From a bacterium (lineage in GTDB: Bacteria; Krumholzibacteriota; Krumholzibacteriia; LZORAL124-64-63), in the NCBI GenBank assembly GCA_030635025.1, contig DAOVZQ010000111.1, positions 1 to 7,591 of the forward strand: a stretch of DNA of 7,591 nucleotides. Reading direction: 5' to 3'. Every line of letters begins with the position of its first letter. Position 1 is the stretch's first letter. The notes below the pieces were generated by a model. That model was given only the letters and a program-made list of their open reading frames with translations, had not been told where the DNA came from and made no database searches. Of this stretch, positions 1 through 6,887 are shown in pieces. The position numbers were made by a program, and so were the translations under genes.

Positions 1-51
1 AAACGTGAACCGGGCCGTGAGGGCCTTGAGATTGTCGAGCATTTGCCTCAT
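1..51 (-). CDS. fliF: FliF MS-ring protein, N-terminal fragment (cut by window edge)
   Basis: Seventeen codons from an ATG at 51-49 run in frame to the left edge, giving MRQMLDNLKALTARFTF. FliF is the inner-membrane protein that forms the flagellar MS ring, on which the rod, the C ring and the export gate are built. The evidence is threefold. A short amphipathic N-terminus like this is usual before the first FliF membrane helix. A good ribosome site (AAGGA, five bases before the ATG) precedes it. The position directly after flgB-flgC-fliE matches the widely conserved order flgB-flgC-fliE-fliF. A second in-frame ATG lies at 42-40, but the first has the better-placed ribosome site. No diagnostic domain is visible in so short a piece, so the name rests mainly on gene order. 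Confidence 0.75.
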   Translation of the reverse strand, partial: MRQMLDNLKALTARFTF

Positions 52-81
52 CGCTATCCTTCAATTCCTCTGTGTTCGGGT

Positions 82-99
82 GGGGTGGCTGCACACCCC
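82..99 (-). repeat. Short GC-rich inverted repeat between fliE and fliF
   Basis: Six-base arms (GGGGTG/CACCCC on the minus strand, at 99-94 and 87-82) flank a six-base loop in the 54-base fliE-fliF gap. No T-run follows, so it does not look like an intrinsic terminator. If it forms in RNA it could act as a small stability or processing hairpin that separates expression of fliE from that of fliF. Such a small stem can arise by chance in GC-rich DNA. Confidence 0.3.
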
Positions 100-105
100 G
101 GGCGC

Positions 106-408
106 TTAGAGCTGCATCTGCATGATCTGGTTGTAGCTGTCGAGAAGCTTGTTCCTCACCTCGAGCATGAGCTCGAAGGCCAATTGCGCTTCCTCGGCGG
201 CGATCATCACGTCGTGGACCTCGCCAACCTTTCCGGTCACGGCCCCTTCGACCATCTCGTCGCGGAAATCCTGGGCGCGATCAACCGACTGTATGGCTTC
301 TTGTAGTTTGGTTGCAAAGGACGGGCCACCCGTTCCGCGAATGGGGTTGTCCCCATAAACTTGCCGCGGATCAACGGCACCCGGTATCCTCACAGAACTG
401 ACGACCAT
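106..408 (-). CDS. fliE: FliE, flagellar hook-basal body complex protein
   Basis: This 100-residue protein is the normal length for FliE, the small protein thought to join the FliF MS ring to the proximal rod and to be among the first substrates of the flagellar type III exporter. The C-terminal half has the family signature. It shows FATKLQEAIQSVDRAQ, then a V-TGKVGEVHDVMIAAEEAQLAFELMLEVRNKLLDSYNQIM-type pattern and ends in MQMQL. The N-terminal third is low in structure, as usual. The start is supported by a strong ribosome site, GGAGGA, six bases before the ATG. It lies 23 bases after flgC and 54 bases before fliF, and is clearly in one unit with flgB and flgC. Nothing looks damaged. Confidence 0.96.
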   Translation of the reverse strand: MVVSSVRIPGAVDPRQVYGDNPIRGTGGPSFATKLQEAIQSVDRAQDFRDEMVEGAVTGKVGEVHDVMIAAEEAQLAFELMLEVRNKLLDSYNQIMQMQL

Positions 409-431
409 GTACGTTCCTCCCTAATGGACCT

Positions 432-941
432 CTAGATATCCAGCGCCTTTGCGAACATCTGCTTGGCCGCCTGTATGGCCGAGACGTTGGCCTCGTACGC
501 ACGGCTGGCCGTGATCATATCCACCATCTCGGTAACGACGTTGACGTTGGGCATCAGGACATACCCGTCTTCGTCCGCATCAGGATGCCCCGGATCGTAG
601 ACGACCTTGAATTCCGACGCATCGGGCGCCGTCTGTACGTCCATGTCCACACCCTGGAGCGCCGTGCTGCCGCTCACGCCGCGGCCCGCTGAGATATGCC
701 GGGAGTTGGTGGTGGTCAGGGGGCCATTGGCTCTTTGCTCAGGGCTCGGCAGAGCCCGACGACCGAGCGTCTGCGAAAGTGTTTGTGAGAAAACCACGCG
801 CTCACGTCGATAGGGCGTGCCGTCGGCGGTGCGGGTGGTCTCGGCGTTGGCCAGATTCTTGGCAACCGTGTCCATTTTCGTTCGCATACCGGACAGCCCG
901 GACGCGCTGATTTTTATGGAGCTGAACAGTCCGTCACTCAT
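432..941 (-). CDS. flgC: FlgC, flagellar proximal rod protein
   Basis: FlgC is a structural subunit of the proximal rod, exported through the flagellar type III apparatus and assembled in the periplasm. This 169-residue protein opens with SIKISASGLSGMRTKMDTVA, followed by NLANAETT at residues 29-36, the rod/hook family motif. Near the C-terminus it has the conserved PNVNVVTEMVDMITASRAYEAN stretch, and it ends in a helical segment finishing KALDI. Both terminal helices needed for the coiled-coil core of the rod are therefore intact. The length is slightly above the roughly 135-150 common for FlgC; the excess lies in the central loop (about residues 45-100). The ribosome site AAGGAGG stands six bases before the ATG. 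The flgB stop lies 15 bases upstream, so the two genes are tightly linked. Confidence 0.96.
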   Translation of the reverse strand: MSDGLFSSIKISASGLSGMRTKMDTVAKNLANAETTRTADGTPYRRERVVFSQTLSQTLGRRALPSPEQRANGPLTTTNSRHISAGRGVSGSTALQGVDMDVQTAPDASEFKVVYDPGHPDADEDGYVLMPNVNVVTEMVDMITASRAYEANVSAIQAAKQMFAKALDI

Positions 942-956
942 CGCGGTCCTCCTTCA

Positions 957-1370
957 CTACCGTACGCGGCCGCTCACGGCCTCGCGGAGTTGTGTGTATT
1001 TCATGCTCAGGATGCGAGTCGCCAGGCGGTACGAAAGCTCGGTCGTTGCCAGGCTCGCCATTTCAGTGTCGACATTCACGTCGTTGATGCCGTTGTCGTA
1101 GCCGCCGCCCTGCTCCGCCACTTCACCCATGGTGTCGGCGACATTGCGAGCCCCGATAGACATGTGCCCCGCATGCGTTTGTGCTCCCCGCATTGCACCA
1201 CCCGTGGCGCTGCGCAAGAGGTCCTCGAAGCGATACTCCTTGGCCTTGAAGCCGTCGGTTTCGACGTTGGCGATGTTCTCCGAGACCACCTTGTGGCGGC
1301 TCGAGTACACCGTGAGGGCCTTCTTGAGATGGCCGAGGTGGGCTTGATCGAAAATCGTGGTATTGAACAT
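957..1370 (-). CDS. flgB: FlgB, flagellar proximal rod protein
   Basis: FlgB is a rod subunit that assembles close to FliE and the MS ring. The 137-residue product is full length for the family. Residues 28-48 hold the rod-family N-terminal helix and turn (VVSENIANVETDGFKAKEY). The middle carries the usual glycine-rich variable loop, and residues 97-128 carry the conserved NDVNVDTEMASLATTELSYRLATR-like C-terminal helix. A GGAGG ribosome site lies 12 bases before the ATG, a rather long spacing. A 114-base gap separates this gene from the FlgN-like gene, the widest gap inside the left-hand gene group. It could hold a promoter (see 1463-1478), but read-through from the upstream unit is equally possible because no terminator is seen. 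Confidence 0.97.
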   Translation of the reverse strand: MFNTTIFDQAHLGHLKKALTVYSSRHKVVSENIANVETDGFKAKEYRFEDLLRSATGGAMRGAQTHAGHMSIGARNVADTMGEVAEQGGGYDNGINDVNVDTEMASLATTELSYRLATRILSMKYTQLREAVSGRVR

Positions 1371-1462
1371 GGTCGCGTCTAGCCTCCGTGCTCGATACGG
1401 GGTCGTGATGCGTAGTGCGGTACCGATTGGGCTCCATCCCCGGCGCCGAAGAGCCGAGCATC

Positions 1463-1478
1463 ATCAAGAATCATTCCA
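1463..1478 (-). promoter_or_regulatory. Weak sigma-54-like promoter candidate before flgB
   Basis: On the minus strand the bases read TGGAATG-ATTC-TTGAT, against the sigma-54 consensus TGGCACG-N4-TTGCA. The GG of the -24 element and the TTG of the -12 element are correctly spaced. The important C of the -12 GC is replaced by A, so activity is doubtful. It begins 7 bases beyond the stop codon of the FlgN-like gene, and a transcript from it would have a leader of about 80 bases before flgB. The leader would contain a small GC-rich inverted repeat near 1430-1455 (GGCTC/GAGCC). I list it because the neighbouring genes encode a sigma-54 activator system. Confidence 0.25.
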
Positions 1479-1484
1479 CACGCG

Positions 1485-1883
1485 TCACACCGCATGGACG
1501 GCCAGTTCCAGGAAGAGCTTGTCGTTCTCGGCTTCGACCTGGAGGATCTTTTCGATCAAGGCTCCCACCGCATGAAGTGACTGCTGGAGGCGCACGGGTT
1601 GTGATCCGTCCAGACCGTTCCGGTTGCGTTCCCAGTAACTCCGCGCCGGCGCACTCTCCCGCTCGAGTCGCGAGATCTCGTCGAGCCGATCACGTTTGGC
1701 GTCGAGGATTCTGCGGATGTGACGCAAACTCTCGCCGGCGCGAATCCTGTCCGCCTGATCCTGTGAGAGTTGCAGGACTTGCTGGTAGAGCACCCTTTCG
1801 CGCCCATACACGTCGATCAAGCCTTCGAGCAACATCGGACCGGTTGTAGCCGTCTCAGCGGACATGCAGGCTGTCGGTGCCAT
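1485..1883 (-). CDS. FlgN-like flagellar export chaperone (probable)
   Basis: The 132-residue product is almost wholly helical and heptad-rich, with long charged helices at about residues 17-75 and 88-130. It has no membrane segment and no signal peptide. Size, helical hairpin shape and position in a flagellar operon fit the FlgN/FliT class of cytoplasmic chaperones, which keep late export substrates such as FlgK and FlgL unfolded and guide them to the export gate. The last helix (about VGALIEKILQVEAENDKLF) resembles the substrate-binding C-terminal helix of FlgN. The start at 1883 is decided by an AAGGAGG ribosome site (1893-1899) nine bases upstream. The next ATG, at 1865, is too far from it. 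The gene overlaps the TPR-like gene by 29 bases, suggesting translational coupling. FlgN is more often beside flgM or flgK, so a different coiled-coil flagellar protein is possible. Confidence 0.5.
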   Translation of the reverse strand: MAPTACMSAETATTGPMLLEGLIDVYGRERVLYQQVLQLSQDQADRIRAGESLRHIRRILDAKRDRLDEISRLERESAPARSYWERNRNGLDGSQPVRLQQSLHAVGALIEKILQVEAENDKLFLELAVHAV

Positions 1884-2922
1884 AGCGCGTGCCCTCCTTC
1901 TTTATTTCGTTCAAGGCTGTGGCGGTATGGGCCAGCTCGCAGGACCGGAGCTGCCATAAGGTGGGATTCGGAGCGTCGCAGGCTTCCTTCAACAGAGGAG
2001 TCGCCTCGTCGTAGTGCCCGGCGAGCAGCAAGTCGTTTGCGACCTGGTAACGCGCCCATCGACCGGCATCCAGATCTTCCCGCACGGACAACAGACGGTA
2101 CAGACGCATCGCGTCGCGTCGGCGGTCCTGGAGGTAGAGCGCATCGGGCAGGGCCCGGACGAACCAGGCGGTCTGAGCGACTGTGAGTGATTCGGCCAAG
2201 CGCGCGTCCCGGGCGAGAAACACAAGAACAGGAAGCGCCTCGGCACGCCGTCCCAGATGGATCAGTGAAAACGCATGCCAGTACTTCACCTCTGCGGACA
2301 CCGCTTCCAACTGGGCGGTAACCTTCTCCATCAGCAGGTCGAGATTATGTGTATCGCGTTCGTAAAGGTAATGACGATAGGCCAGAACCACGGCGCCTGA
2401 GCGGTTGCTCAACCGTGGGGCGCCGACCGTATTGAGCAGTTGCTCGAGAACAAGCAGGGAGTCGCCGGACATGATGGCCGTGGCGAACATCTCGCGAGCG
2501 AGGCCGGTGTCACTGTCGCCGATACCGTTGGACTGCAGAGCCAGCCCATACCACTTCATTGCCCGCTCGAAGTCCAGGATTTCACAATTGGTTCGAGCGA
2601 TGTTCAGCGACTGGCTCAGACTCGAGAAGTTGTTGCTGTTCCAGGCGCGCCCGATGGATTCGTCGTAATCCAGTATAGCCCGAGCGGCCGTACGACGACG
2701 CTCGTAGCTGCGGGCCGCGATGTCGTCCCTGCTCAGCCCGGACGGATAGAGCGCCTCATCGATGACAGGCGTATCCAGAGCGTGCAACCACTGCGAATAT
2801 CCAATCAGCTCGGTCCGCGTCAAGCCACGGGCCGCTTGTACCTCATTGCTCTGGAAGACCGCAAAGAATGCGAGCCAGATCAACAGGGTGGTTCCAAGAC
2901 AGTTTTCTTGACGAAGGCGCAT
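1855..2922 (-). CDS. Exported TPR-like helical-repeat protein of unknown function
   Basis: I do not recognise a named family in this 355-residue protein. It begins with a classical Sec signal peptide: basic MRLR, a hydrophobic core at residues 9-23 (LGTTLLIWLAFFAVF) and a likely cleavage site VQA|A at residues 28-31. There is no lipobox cysteine at the cleavage site, so a periplasmic or secreted soluble protein is expected. The mature part is all helical, with TPR-like helix pairs, for example around YWHAFSLIHLGRRAEALPVL, DALYLQDRRRDAMRLY and VANDLLLAGHYDEATPLL in the second half. It is the first gene after a sigma-54 promoter candidate and overlaps the FlgN-like gene by 29 bases, so a flagellar role is likely. 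By analogy with the periplasmic TPR motor proteins PflA and PflB of Epsilonproteobacteria it might scaffold the motor, but I see no direct sequence evidence. A ribosome site AAGGA lies four bases before the ATG. Confidence 0.85.
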   Translation of the reverse strand: MRLRQENCLGTTLLIWLAFFAVFQSNEVQAARGLTRTELIGYSQWLHALDTPVIDEALYPSGLSRDDIAARSYERRRTAARAILDYDESIGRAWNSNNFSSLSQSLNIARTNCEILDFERAMKWYGLALQSNGIGDSDTGLAREMFATAIMSGDSLLVLEQLLNTVGAPRLSNRSGAVVLAYRHYLYERDTHNLDLLMEKVTAQLEAVSAEVKYWHAFSLIHLGRRAEALPVLVFLARDARLAESLTVAQTAWFVRALPDALYLQDRRRDAMRLYRLLSVREDLDAGRWARYQVANDLLLAGHYDEATPLLKEACDAPNPTLWQLRSCELAHTATALNEIKKEGTRYGTDSLHVR

Positions 2923-2970
2923 GATTTCCTTGCTCTTCGGGCCCTAATCGGCGGTTTCAACAAGGAGTTC

Positions 2971-2986
2971 GCAATCGACATGCCCG
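2971..2986 (-). promoter_or_regulatory. Sigma-54 promoter for the TPR-like/FlgN-like/flgBC-fliEF unit
   Basis: The minus strand reads GGGCATG-TCGA-TTGC at 2985-2971, against the consensus TGGCACG-N4-TTGC. The invariant GG (-24) and GC (-12) are exactly ten bases apart. Mismatches are the leading T (G here) and the sixth base, where T is a pyrimidine allowed at that place. Transcription would start about 12 bases downstream, near 2959, leaving a leader of about 37 bases before the TPR-like ATG at 2922. The site lies just past the terminator of the kinase/NtrC unit, exactly where a new promoter is needed. The adjacent gene encodes a sigma-54 activator, its obvious candidate regulator. Activator binding sites were not identified. 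Confidence 0.65.
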
Positions 2987-3011
2987 TAGTGGACGAGGCG
3001 GGTGCTGGACG

Positions 3012-3045
3012 AAAAAAAACCGGGAGGCAGGGGATGCCTCCCGGT
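3012..3045 (-). terminator. Strong Rho-independent terminator after the NtrC-type gene
   Basis: The minus strand has a perfect stem of 10 base pairs (CCGGGAGGCA/TGCCTCCCGG, at 3044-3035 and 3029-3020), extendable to 11 with the flanking A-T pair. The loop is five bases and eight T residues follow (3019-3012). The stem begins 22 bases after the NtrC-type stop codon. It should end transcription of the kinase/regulator unit cleanly and isolate it from the basal-body operon downstream. Confidence 0.95.
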
Positions 3046-3066
3046 CGGATCAAGTTGAACGGTATT

Positions 3067-4500
3067 TTAGGATTCAGCTTCGTTTTGTGCGAGGTTGGCC
3101 GCTTCCTCGTACTGACGCAACTTTTCGCGCAGTGTCTGTCTGGAGATACCGAGAATCCGAGCGGCCTTCGATTTGTTGTTGCTGGTCTTGTCGAGCGTGT
3201 AGACGATCTGTCGTTGCTCCACTTCGGACAGCGACACCAGTCCCACCGATGATCCGTGCGTGGCGTCCTCGGCGGCCCGGGGGTCGCGCCCCGCTGCGAT
3301 ATGGGGCGGGAAATGGTCCAGCTTCAGTTCCGCCGGTTCCTCCAGGATCATGATCCGCTTCAGGACATTCTTCAATTCGCGGACATTTCCAGGCCAGGGA
3401 TAGCGTTGCAGACCCGCCACCAGTTTGGCGTCGGGAGGCGCAGTCGAAAGACCCAGCTTGGCGTTCAGATCGTTTACGAAATGCTCCAGCAGAACACCCA
3501 CATCGTCCGGACGCTCACGCAATGGCGGGATATGAACTTCCACCACTTGCAGACGGTAGTAGAGGTCGTTTCGGAACGCACCGGCCAGAATGGCCTGGTC
3601 GAGATCGCGATTGGTGGCCGCCACGATTCGGGCGTTGACGTTGAGTTCGTCCTTGCCGCCTACGCGGCGGAAGGTTCGATTCTCGATGACCCTCAGCAGG
3701 CGACTCTGCAACAGAATCCCCATCTCGCCGATTTCATCCAGAAAGATCGTGCCCTGGCCGGCCAGCTCGAAGAGGCCCTCCTTGCGCGCCTTGGCGTCGG
3801 TAAAGGCCCCCTTCTCGTGTCCCATGAGCTCGCTCTCGAGCAGGGATTCGGGTACGGCCGCACAGTTGATCTCCATGAAGGGTTCGCCACGGCGATCGCT
3901 GGCTTCGTGGATGGCACGCGCCACGATCTCCTTGCCGCTGCCGGATTCGCCCTGGATCAGGACTGAGGTGTCATTACCGGCCCGGCTCGATCCGACCTTC
4001 TTAAGCAACTCCCCGATGCCGTGCAGTCCGGGACACGCCTGGATCAATCCCATGTAATGGGCGCTGGCGGTCCCAGTAGCCGGCTTGGCTCGCTTGGGGG
4101 CGGAGGCGGTCACCGCTTTGGTCTTTTCCGGAACCTGGGTCACACGTAGAGCCGCCGCCACCTGCCGACGCATATCGCTGAGCTTGAAAGGCTTCTGGAT
4201 AAAGTCGTAAGCGCCCAGACGCATGGATTCCACGGCCGTATCCACATCCCCATAAGCGGTCATCATGATGACGGGCGTCTGACGATTCTGGTTCCGTAGC
4301 GCCTGGAGCAGTTCCAAACCGGAGACGTTGGGCATTTTGAGGTCGGTTACCACAAGATCGTATGCGTCGGTGTTGAGTTTGGCCAAGGCCTCCTCCCCCG
4401 TCTCTGCGGAATCCGTTTTGTAGCCTTCTGCTGCCAGGGATTCGGCCAGGGATTGGCGGATGGCGGCTTCATCGTCGACGATGAGGATGCGTTGCTTCAT
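3067..4500 (-). CDS. NtrC-family sigma-54-dependent response regulator, probable flagellar regulator
   Basis: This 477-residue protein is a three-domain bacterial enhancer-binding protein. Residues 1-120 form a complete receiver with acidic pocket D9/D10, phosphoacceptor D53 (VVTDLKMP), T81 and K103 (KPF). Residues about 148-385 form the AAA+ domain with Walker A GESGSGKE (184-191), the sigma-54 contact loop GAFTDA (231-236, usual form GAFTGA), Walker B GTIFLDE (250-256), and an RLQVVEVHIPPLRER / WPGNVREL segment. A Fis-type helix-turn-helix lies at about 443-465 (NKSKAARILGISRQTLREKL). Phosphorylated by the kinase, it would oligomerise and use ATP hydrolysis to open sigma-54 promoter complexes. 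The ATG overlaps the kinase stop (ATGA) and has an AGGAG ribosome site inside the kinase gene. The flagellar setting suggests a role like FlrC, FleR or FlgR; orthology to any of these is not shown. Confidence 0.95.
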   Translation of the reverse strand: MKQRILIVDDEAAIRQSLAESLAAEGYKTDSAETGEEALAKLNTDAYDLVVTDLKMPNVSGLELLQALRNQNRQTPVIMMTAYGDVDTAVESMRLGAYDFIQKPFKLSDMRRQVAAALRVTQVPEKTKAVTASAPKRAKPATGTASAHYMGLIQACPGLHGIGELLKKVGSSRAGNDTSVLIQGESGSGKEIVARAIHEASDRRGEPFMEINCAAVPESLLESELMGHEKGAFTDAKARKEGLFELAGQGTIFLDEIGEMGILLQSRLLRVIENRTFRRVGGKDELNVNARIVAATNRDLDQAILAGAFRNDLYYRLQVVEVHIPPLRERPDDVGVLLEHFVNDLNAKLGLSTAPPDAKLVAGLQRYPWPGNVRELKNVLKRIMILEEPAELKLDHFPPHIAAGRDPRAAEDATHGSSVGLVSLSEVEQRQIVYTLDKTSNNKSKAARILGISRQTLREKLRQYEEAANLAQNEAES

Positions 4501-6770
4501 GACATCTCCTGTTCGCGCTCACTCGGTGCATTCTCGTGAGAATCAGGTAAGAGTACTGCGAATTCCGTGCCGTTGGCACCACTATGAACTGAAATCATCC
4601 CGGCATGGGCCGACACGATCTTGCGGCAGATCGAAAGGCCCAGCCCGGTGCCTGCGCTCTTGGTTGTATAGAATGGACGGAATATCCGCTCCATGTCTTC
4701 GGGTTTGATGCCCGATCCACGATCCGAGATTGCGATGCTGAAGCCGATTGTCTGGCGTGCCTCACCCTGCCCGGGATCGTCGATCAACAGGTCGTCGCGA
4801 CGGTCCAGGGTGAGCGAAACGGTTGTCGACTCCGGCGCCGCATCCACAGCGTTCAGCAGGAGGTTCAGCACGACCTGCTTCAACTGGGTCCCATCGACGT
4901 GGGCTGTCGCCTCGCGACCGCTGGGCGTATCCGGGGCCAACCCGAGGCGTACACTCCGGGCATCGGCACGAGGTCGCGCCAGGACAAGACAATCGCGCAC
5001 CAGCGCACCGAGGTCGACCGAAGCGCGCTCCGGTTCATAGGGTCGTACGAACTGGAGCATGCGGGTGATGGTATCGTCAATGCGATCCACCTCTCCGGTG
5101 ATCACGTCAATATAGCGTCGCCGGGGATCATCCGGGTCCAGACTGTCGCTCAACAGTTCGGCCTGGGCGCTCAGTCCCATCAACGGATTGCGGATTTCGT
5201 GGGCGAGCGTGGCCGACATTTCCACCAGGCTCTCCAGATTGTCCGCGCGTTGTTGTTCCTCGGCCAGACGCTTGACGGGGCGCAGATCCTCGAGCACGAC
5301 CACGCGCCACATCTCATCAGCGCCACGTCCCGGCATCAGGGAGGCCTGGATCATGACCGGAACCGCGGTTTCGTCGGATCTGAGCACGCGCCCTTCGCCG
5401 TAGAAGGGCTCGGGATCGACATTCTTCAAGGCGGCCAGGGCGGGGCCGTCGATAGTCTCGAGACGTAGCATGGCGTCCAGGAAGAGTTCGGGCAAGCCGT
5501 CCAGTTGGAAGGTGTCGCATCGGAAGAAGCTCGACGACGGGCCGGTTTCGTCGGCACTGCGGCCGCGACCGATCATCGGTGTGGGCTCGATTACGATGTG
5601 TTGGTCCTGCTTGCAACCGCTCAACAACTCGCGACCGCCTCGATTGCAGTAGATGGTCGCGCCCATCTCATCGAGGACCCAGATACCGCTGCCAACCGAT
5701 TCTAGAACCCGGGAGTTGAACGTGCCCAACTCGCGCATGCGGTCAAGCATCTGGGCCGAAGCCACTTCCTCGGCCAGTATGATCTGCGCCGTTCTCAGAA
5801 AGGCCAGTTGACCGCTAGAGGCCAGACGCGGTTGGAAGTCGAGCAACAGCAGATAGCCCAGGCAGGCATGCATGTGCTCAAGCGACAGCGCGGCGATGAC
5901 CGGCAGGGTGTTCGCGTTGGACGGGCCCTCGGGTTCGAGCGTTATGACGGCAGGTTCTTCGGAATCGAATTCGGTGAGCCGACGTTCTGTTTCGAGACGG
6001 GCGATGACCTTGTCCCAGGCCTCTTCGCCCCACTGAAAGGTTTGCCGCGGCGCAAAGGGGGCACCCGGAGCGGGCCGCAACACCAGGGCGGCGCCCTGGG
6101 CTCCGACGAAATCGGCCATGGTCCCCAGCAGGGATTCCAGGGTGCTGTCCCAGTTGGGAGTCGTGCTGAGTTCGCGGCCGATTGTATAGAGCAGCGACAA
6201 CTGGTCCATGTGCTCGGTCAAGGCCTGGTTGACCTGCTCGAGCCGCTCGTGGGAACGGGCCAGGTCATCACCGGCGCGCACCAGCTGTTCCTGAAGTTGG
6301 CGCTTGTGAGCCCGCAGTCGCGAGGTCGTCTCTCGTTGTTGGAGACCGAGTCGGTTCGTCTCGTCGAAGACATGCAGCCGCTCGGTTGCCCGCTCCAGCA
6401 TTCGAGTCCAGGCTTCCCCGTCCCCGATCAGCACGGCGTCGAAAAGACCGGCGCGAAAACCGTCCGTCAAAAGAACGTCATCGCTTCCGTCGTGCAGCAG
6501 CACAGGCAGAGCGCCGGAGTTCACGGTGCGGAGATCTCTGATCAGGCCGGGAAGGTCATCGATGGTATCACGCGTAGCCCGGGTTACGGGAACGACAACC
6601 AACATACCGATGGGCGATTGGCCCTGTGGCGCCGTAACGCTCTGCATCAGAGCGGGCCGGTCGGGGTGAAACGTAATGCCGAGACTCGGCTCTAGGCCAT
6701 GTCCCTCCCAACCGGGATCGGCAATCATGAGGATAGGGAATCTAGTCGACACGCAATCCCCCGGGCGCAT
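4497..6770 (-). CDS. Soluble sensor histidine kinase with pseudo-receiver, GAF-like and PAS-like domains
   Basis: The ATG at 6770 gives 757 residues and is my preferred start, because the first beta strand (PILMIADP) then begins near residue 12. TTG codons further upstream stay in frame to 6830. In order the protein shows: a receiver-like fold at about 11-130 without the phosphoacceptor Asp or the conserved Lys; a coiled coil (about 135-190); a GAF-like domain (195-345); a PAS-like domain (350-500); HisKA with the H-box AHEIRNPL and phosphorylated H524; and a HATPase with N-box N640, G1 DRGSG (683-687), an F-box FRPFYTTK and G2 GTGLGL (707-712). No transmembrane segment is visible, so it is cytoplasmic and probably reads an internal state, like FlrB, FleS or FlgS. 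The stop overlaps the NtrC-type start, so the two are an obligate pair by layout. The input signal is unknown. Confidence 0.9.
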   Translation of the reverse strand: MRPGDCVSTRFPILMIADPGWEGHGLEPSLGITFHPDRPALMQSVTAPQGQSPIGMLVVVPVTRATRDTIDDLPGLIRDLRTVNSGALPVLLHDGSDDVLLTDGFRAGLFDAVLIGDGEAWTRMLERATERLHVFDETNRLGLQQRETTSRLRAHKRQLQEQLVRAGDDLARSHERLEQVNQALTEHMDQLSLLYTIGRELSTTPNWDSTLESLLGTMADFVGAQGAALVLRPAPGAPFAPRQTFQWGEEAWDKVIARLETERRLTEFDSEEPAVITLEPEGPSNANTLPVIAALSLEHMHACLGYLLLLDFQPRLASSGQLAFLRTAQIILAEEVASAQMLDRMRELGTFNSRVLESVGSGIWVLDEMGATIYCNRGGRELLSGCKQDQHIVIEPTPMIGRGRSADETGPSSSFFRCDTFQLDGLPELFLDAMLRLETIDGPALAALKNVDPEPFYGEGRVLRSDETAVPVMIQASLMPGRGADEMWRVVVLEDLRPVKRLAEEQQRADNLESLVEMSATLAHEIRNPLMGLSAQAELLSDSLDPDDPRRRYIDVITGEVDRIDDTITRMLQFVRPYEPERASVDLGALVRDCLVLARPRADARSVRLGLAPDTPSGREATAHVDGTQLKQVVLNLLLNAVDAAPESTTVSLTLDRRDDLLIDDPGQGEARQTIGFSIAISDRGSGIKPEDMERIFRPFYTTKSAGTGLGLSICRKIVSAHAGMISVHSGANGTEFAVLLPDSHENAPSEREQEMS

Positions 6771-6833
6771 GGAATCCAAAGAGATCCAGCGGGTAGGCGA
6801 AATCAATGCAGGCCTTACGACAACCAACAAAGT

Positions 6834-6847
6834 GTAAGATTTCTTAC
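6834..6847. repeat. Small inverted repeat upstream of the kinase gene
   Basis: GTAAGA-TT-TCTTAC has perfect six-base arms and a two-base centre. It lies 64 bases before the preferred kinase ATG, in the probable leader or promoter region. It could be a protein-binding site or simply chance. It shares no sequence with the other inverted repeat in this gap. Confidence 0.25.
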
Positions 6848-6887
6848 CAGCCCCGGCAAGTCAATACATATCTACAGTCATAGTGGT

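Noticed and set aside
1409..1424. GG/GC pair resembling a sigma-54 element closer to flgB
   Set aside because: The two dinucleotides are 11 bases apart rather than the required 10, and the flanking consensus is poor.
2440..3252. Long open frame on the plus strand (270 codons)
   Set aside because: It is antisense to the TPR-like and NtrC-type genes, runs straight through the terminator and promoter region, and its product shows no family pattern. High GC makes long antisense frames common here.
3256..3966. Long open frame on the plus strand (236 codons) opposite the NtrC-type gene
   Set aside because: It is fully antisense to the AAA+ domain and has no recognisable product.
5808..6695. Long open frame on the plus strand (295 codons) opposite the kinase
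   Set aside because: It lies wholly inside the kinase gene, whose domain motifs are unmistakable, and its product shows no recognisable domain.
6771..6830. TTG start extending the kinase by 20 residues
   Set aside because: There is no convincing ribosome site before the TTG at 6830, and the extra residues would run into likely promoter/leader sequence. The ATG at 6770 places the first beta strand normally. A TTG at 6806 with AAGG six bases upstream is not excluded.
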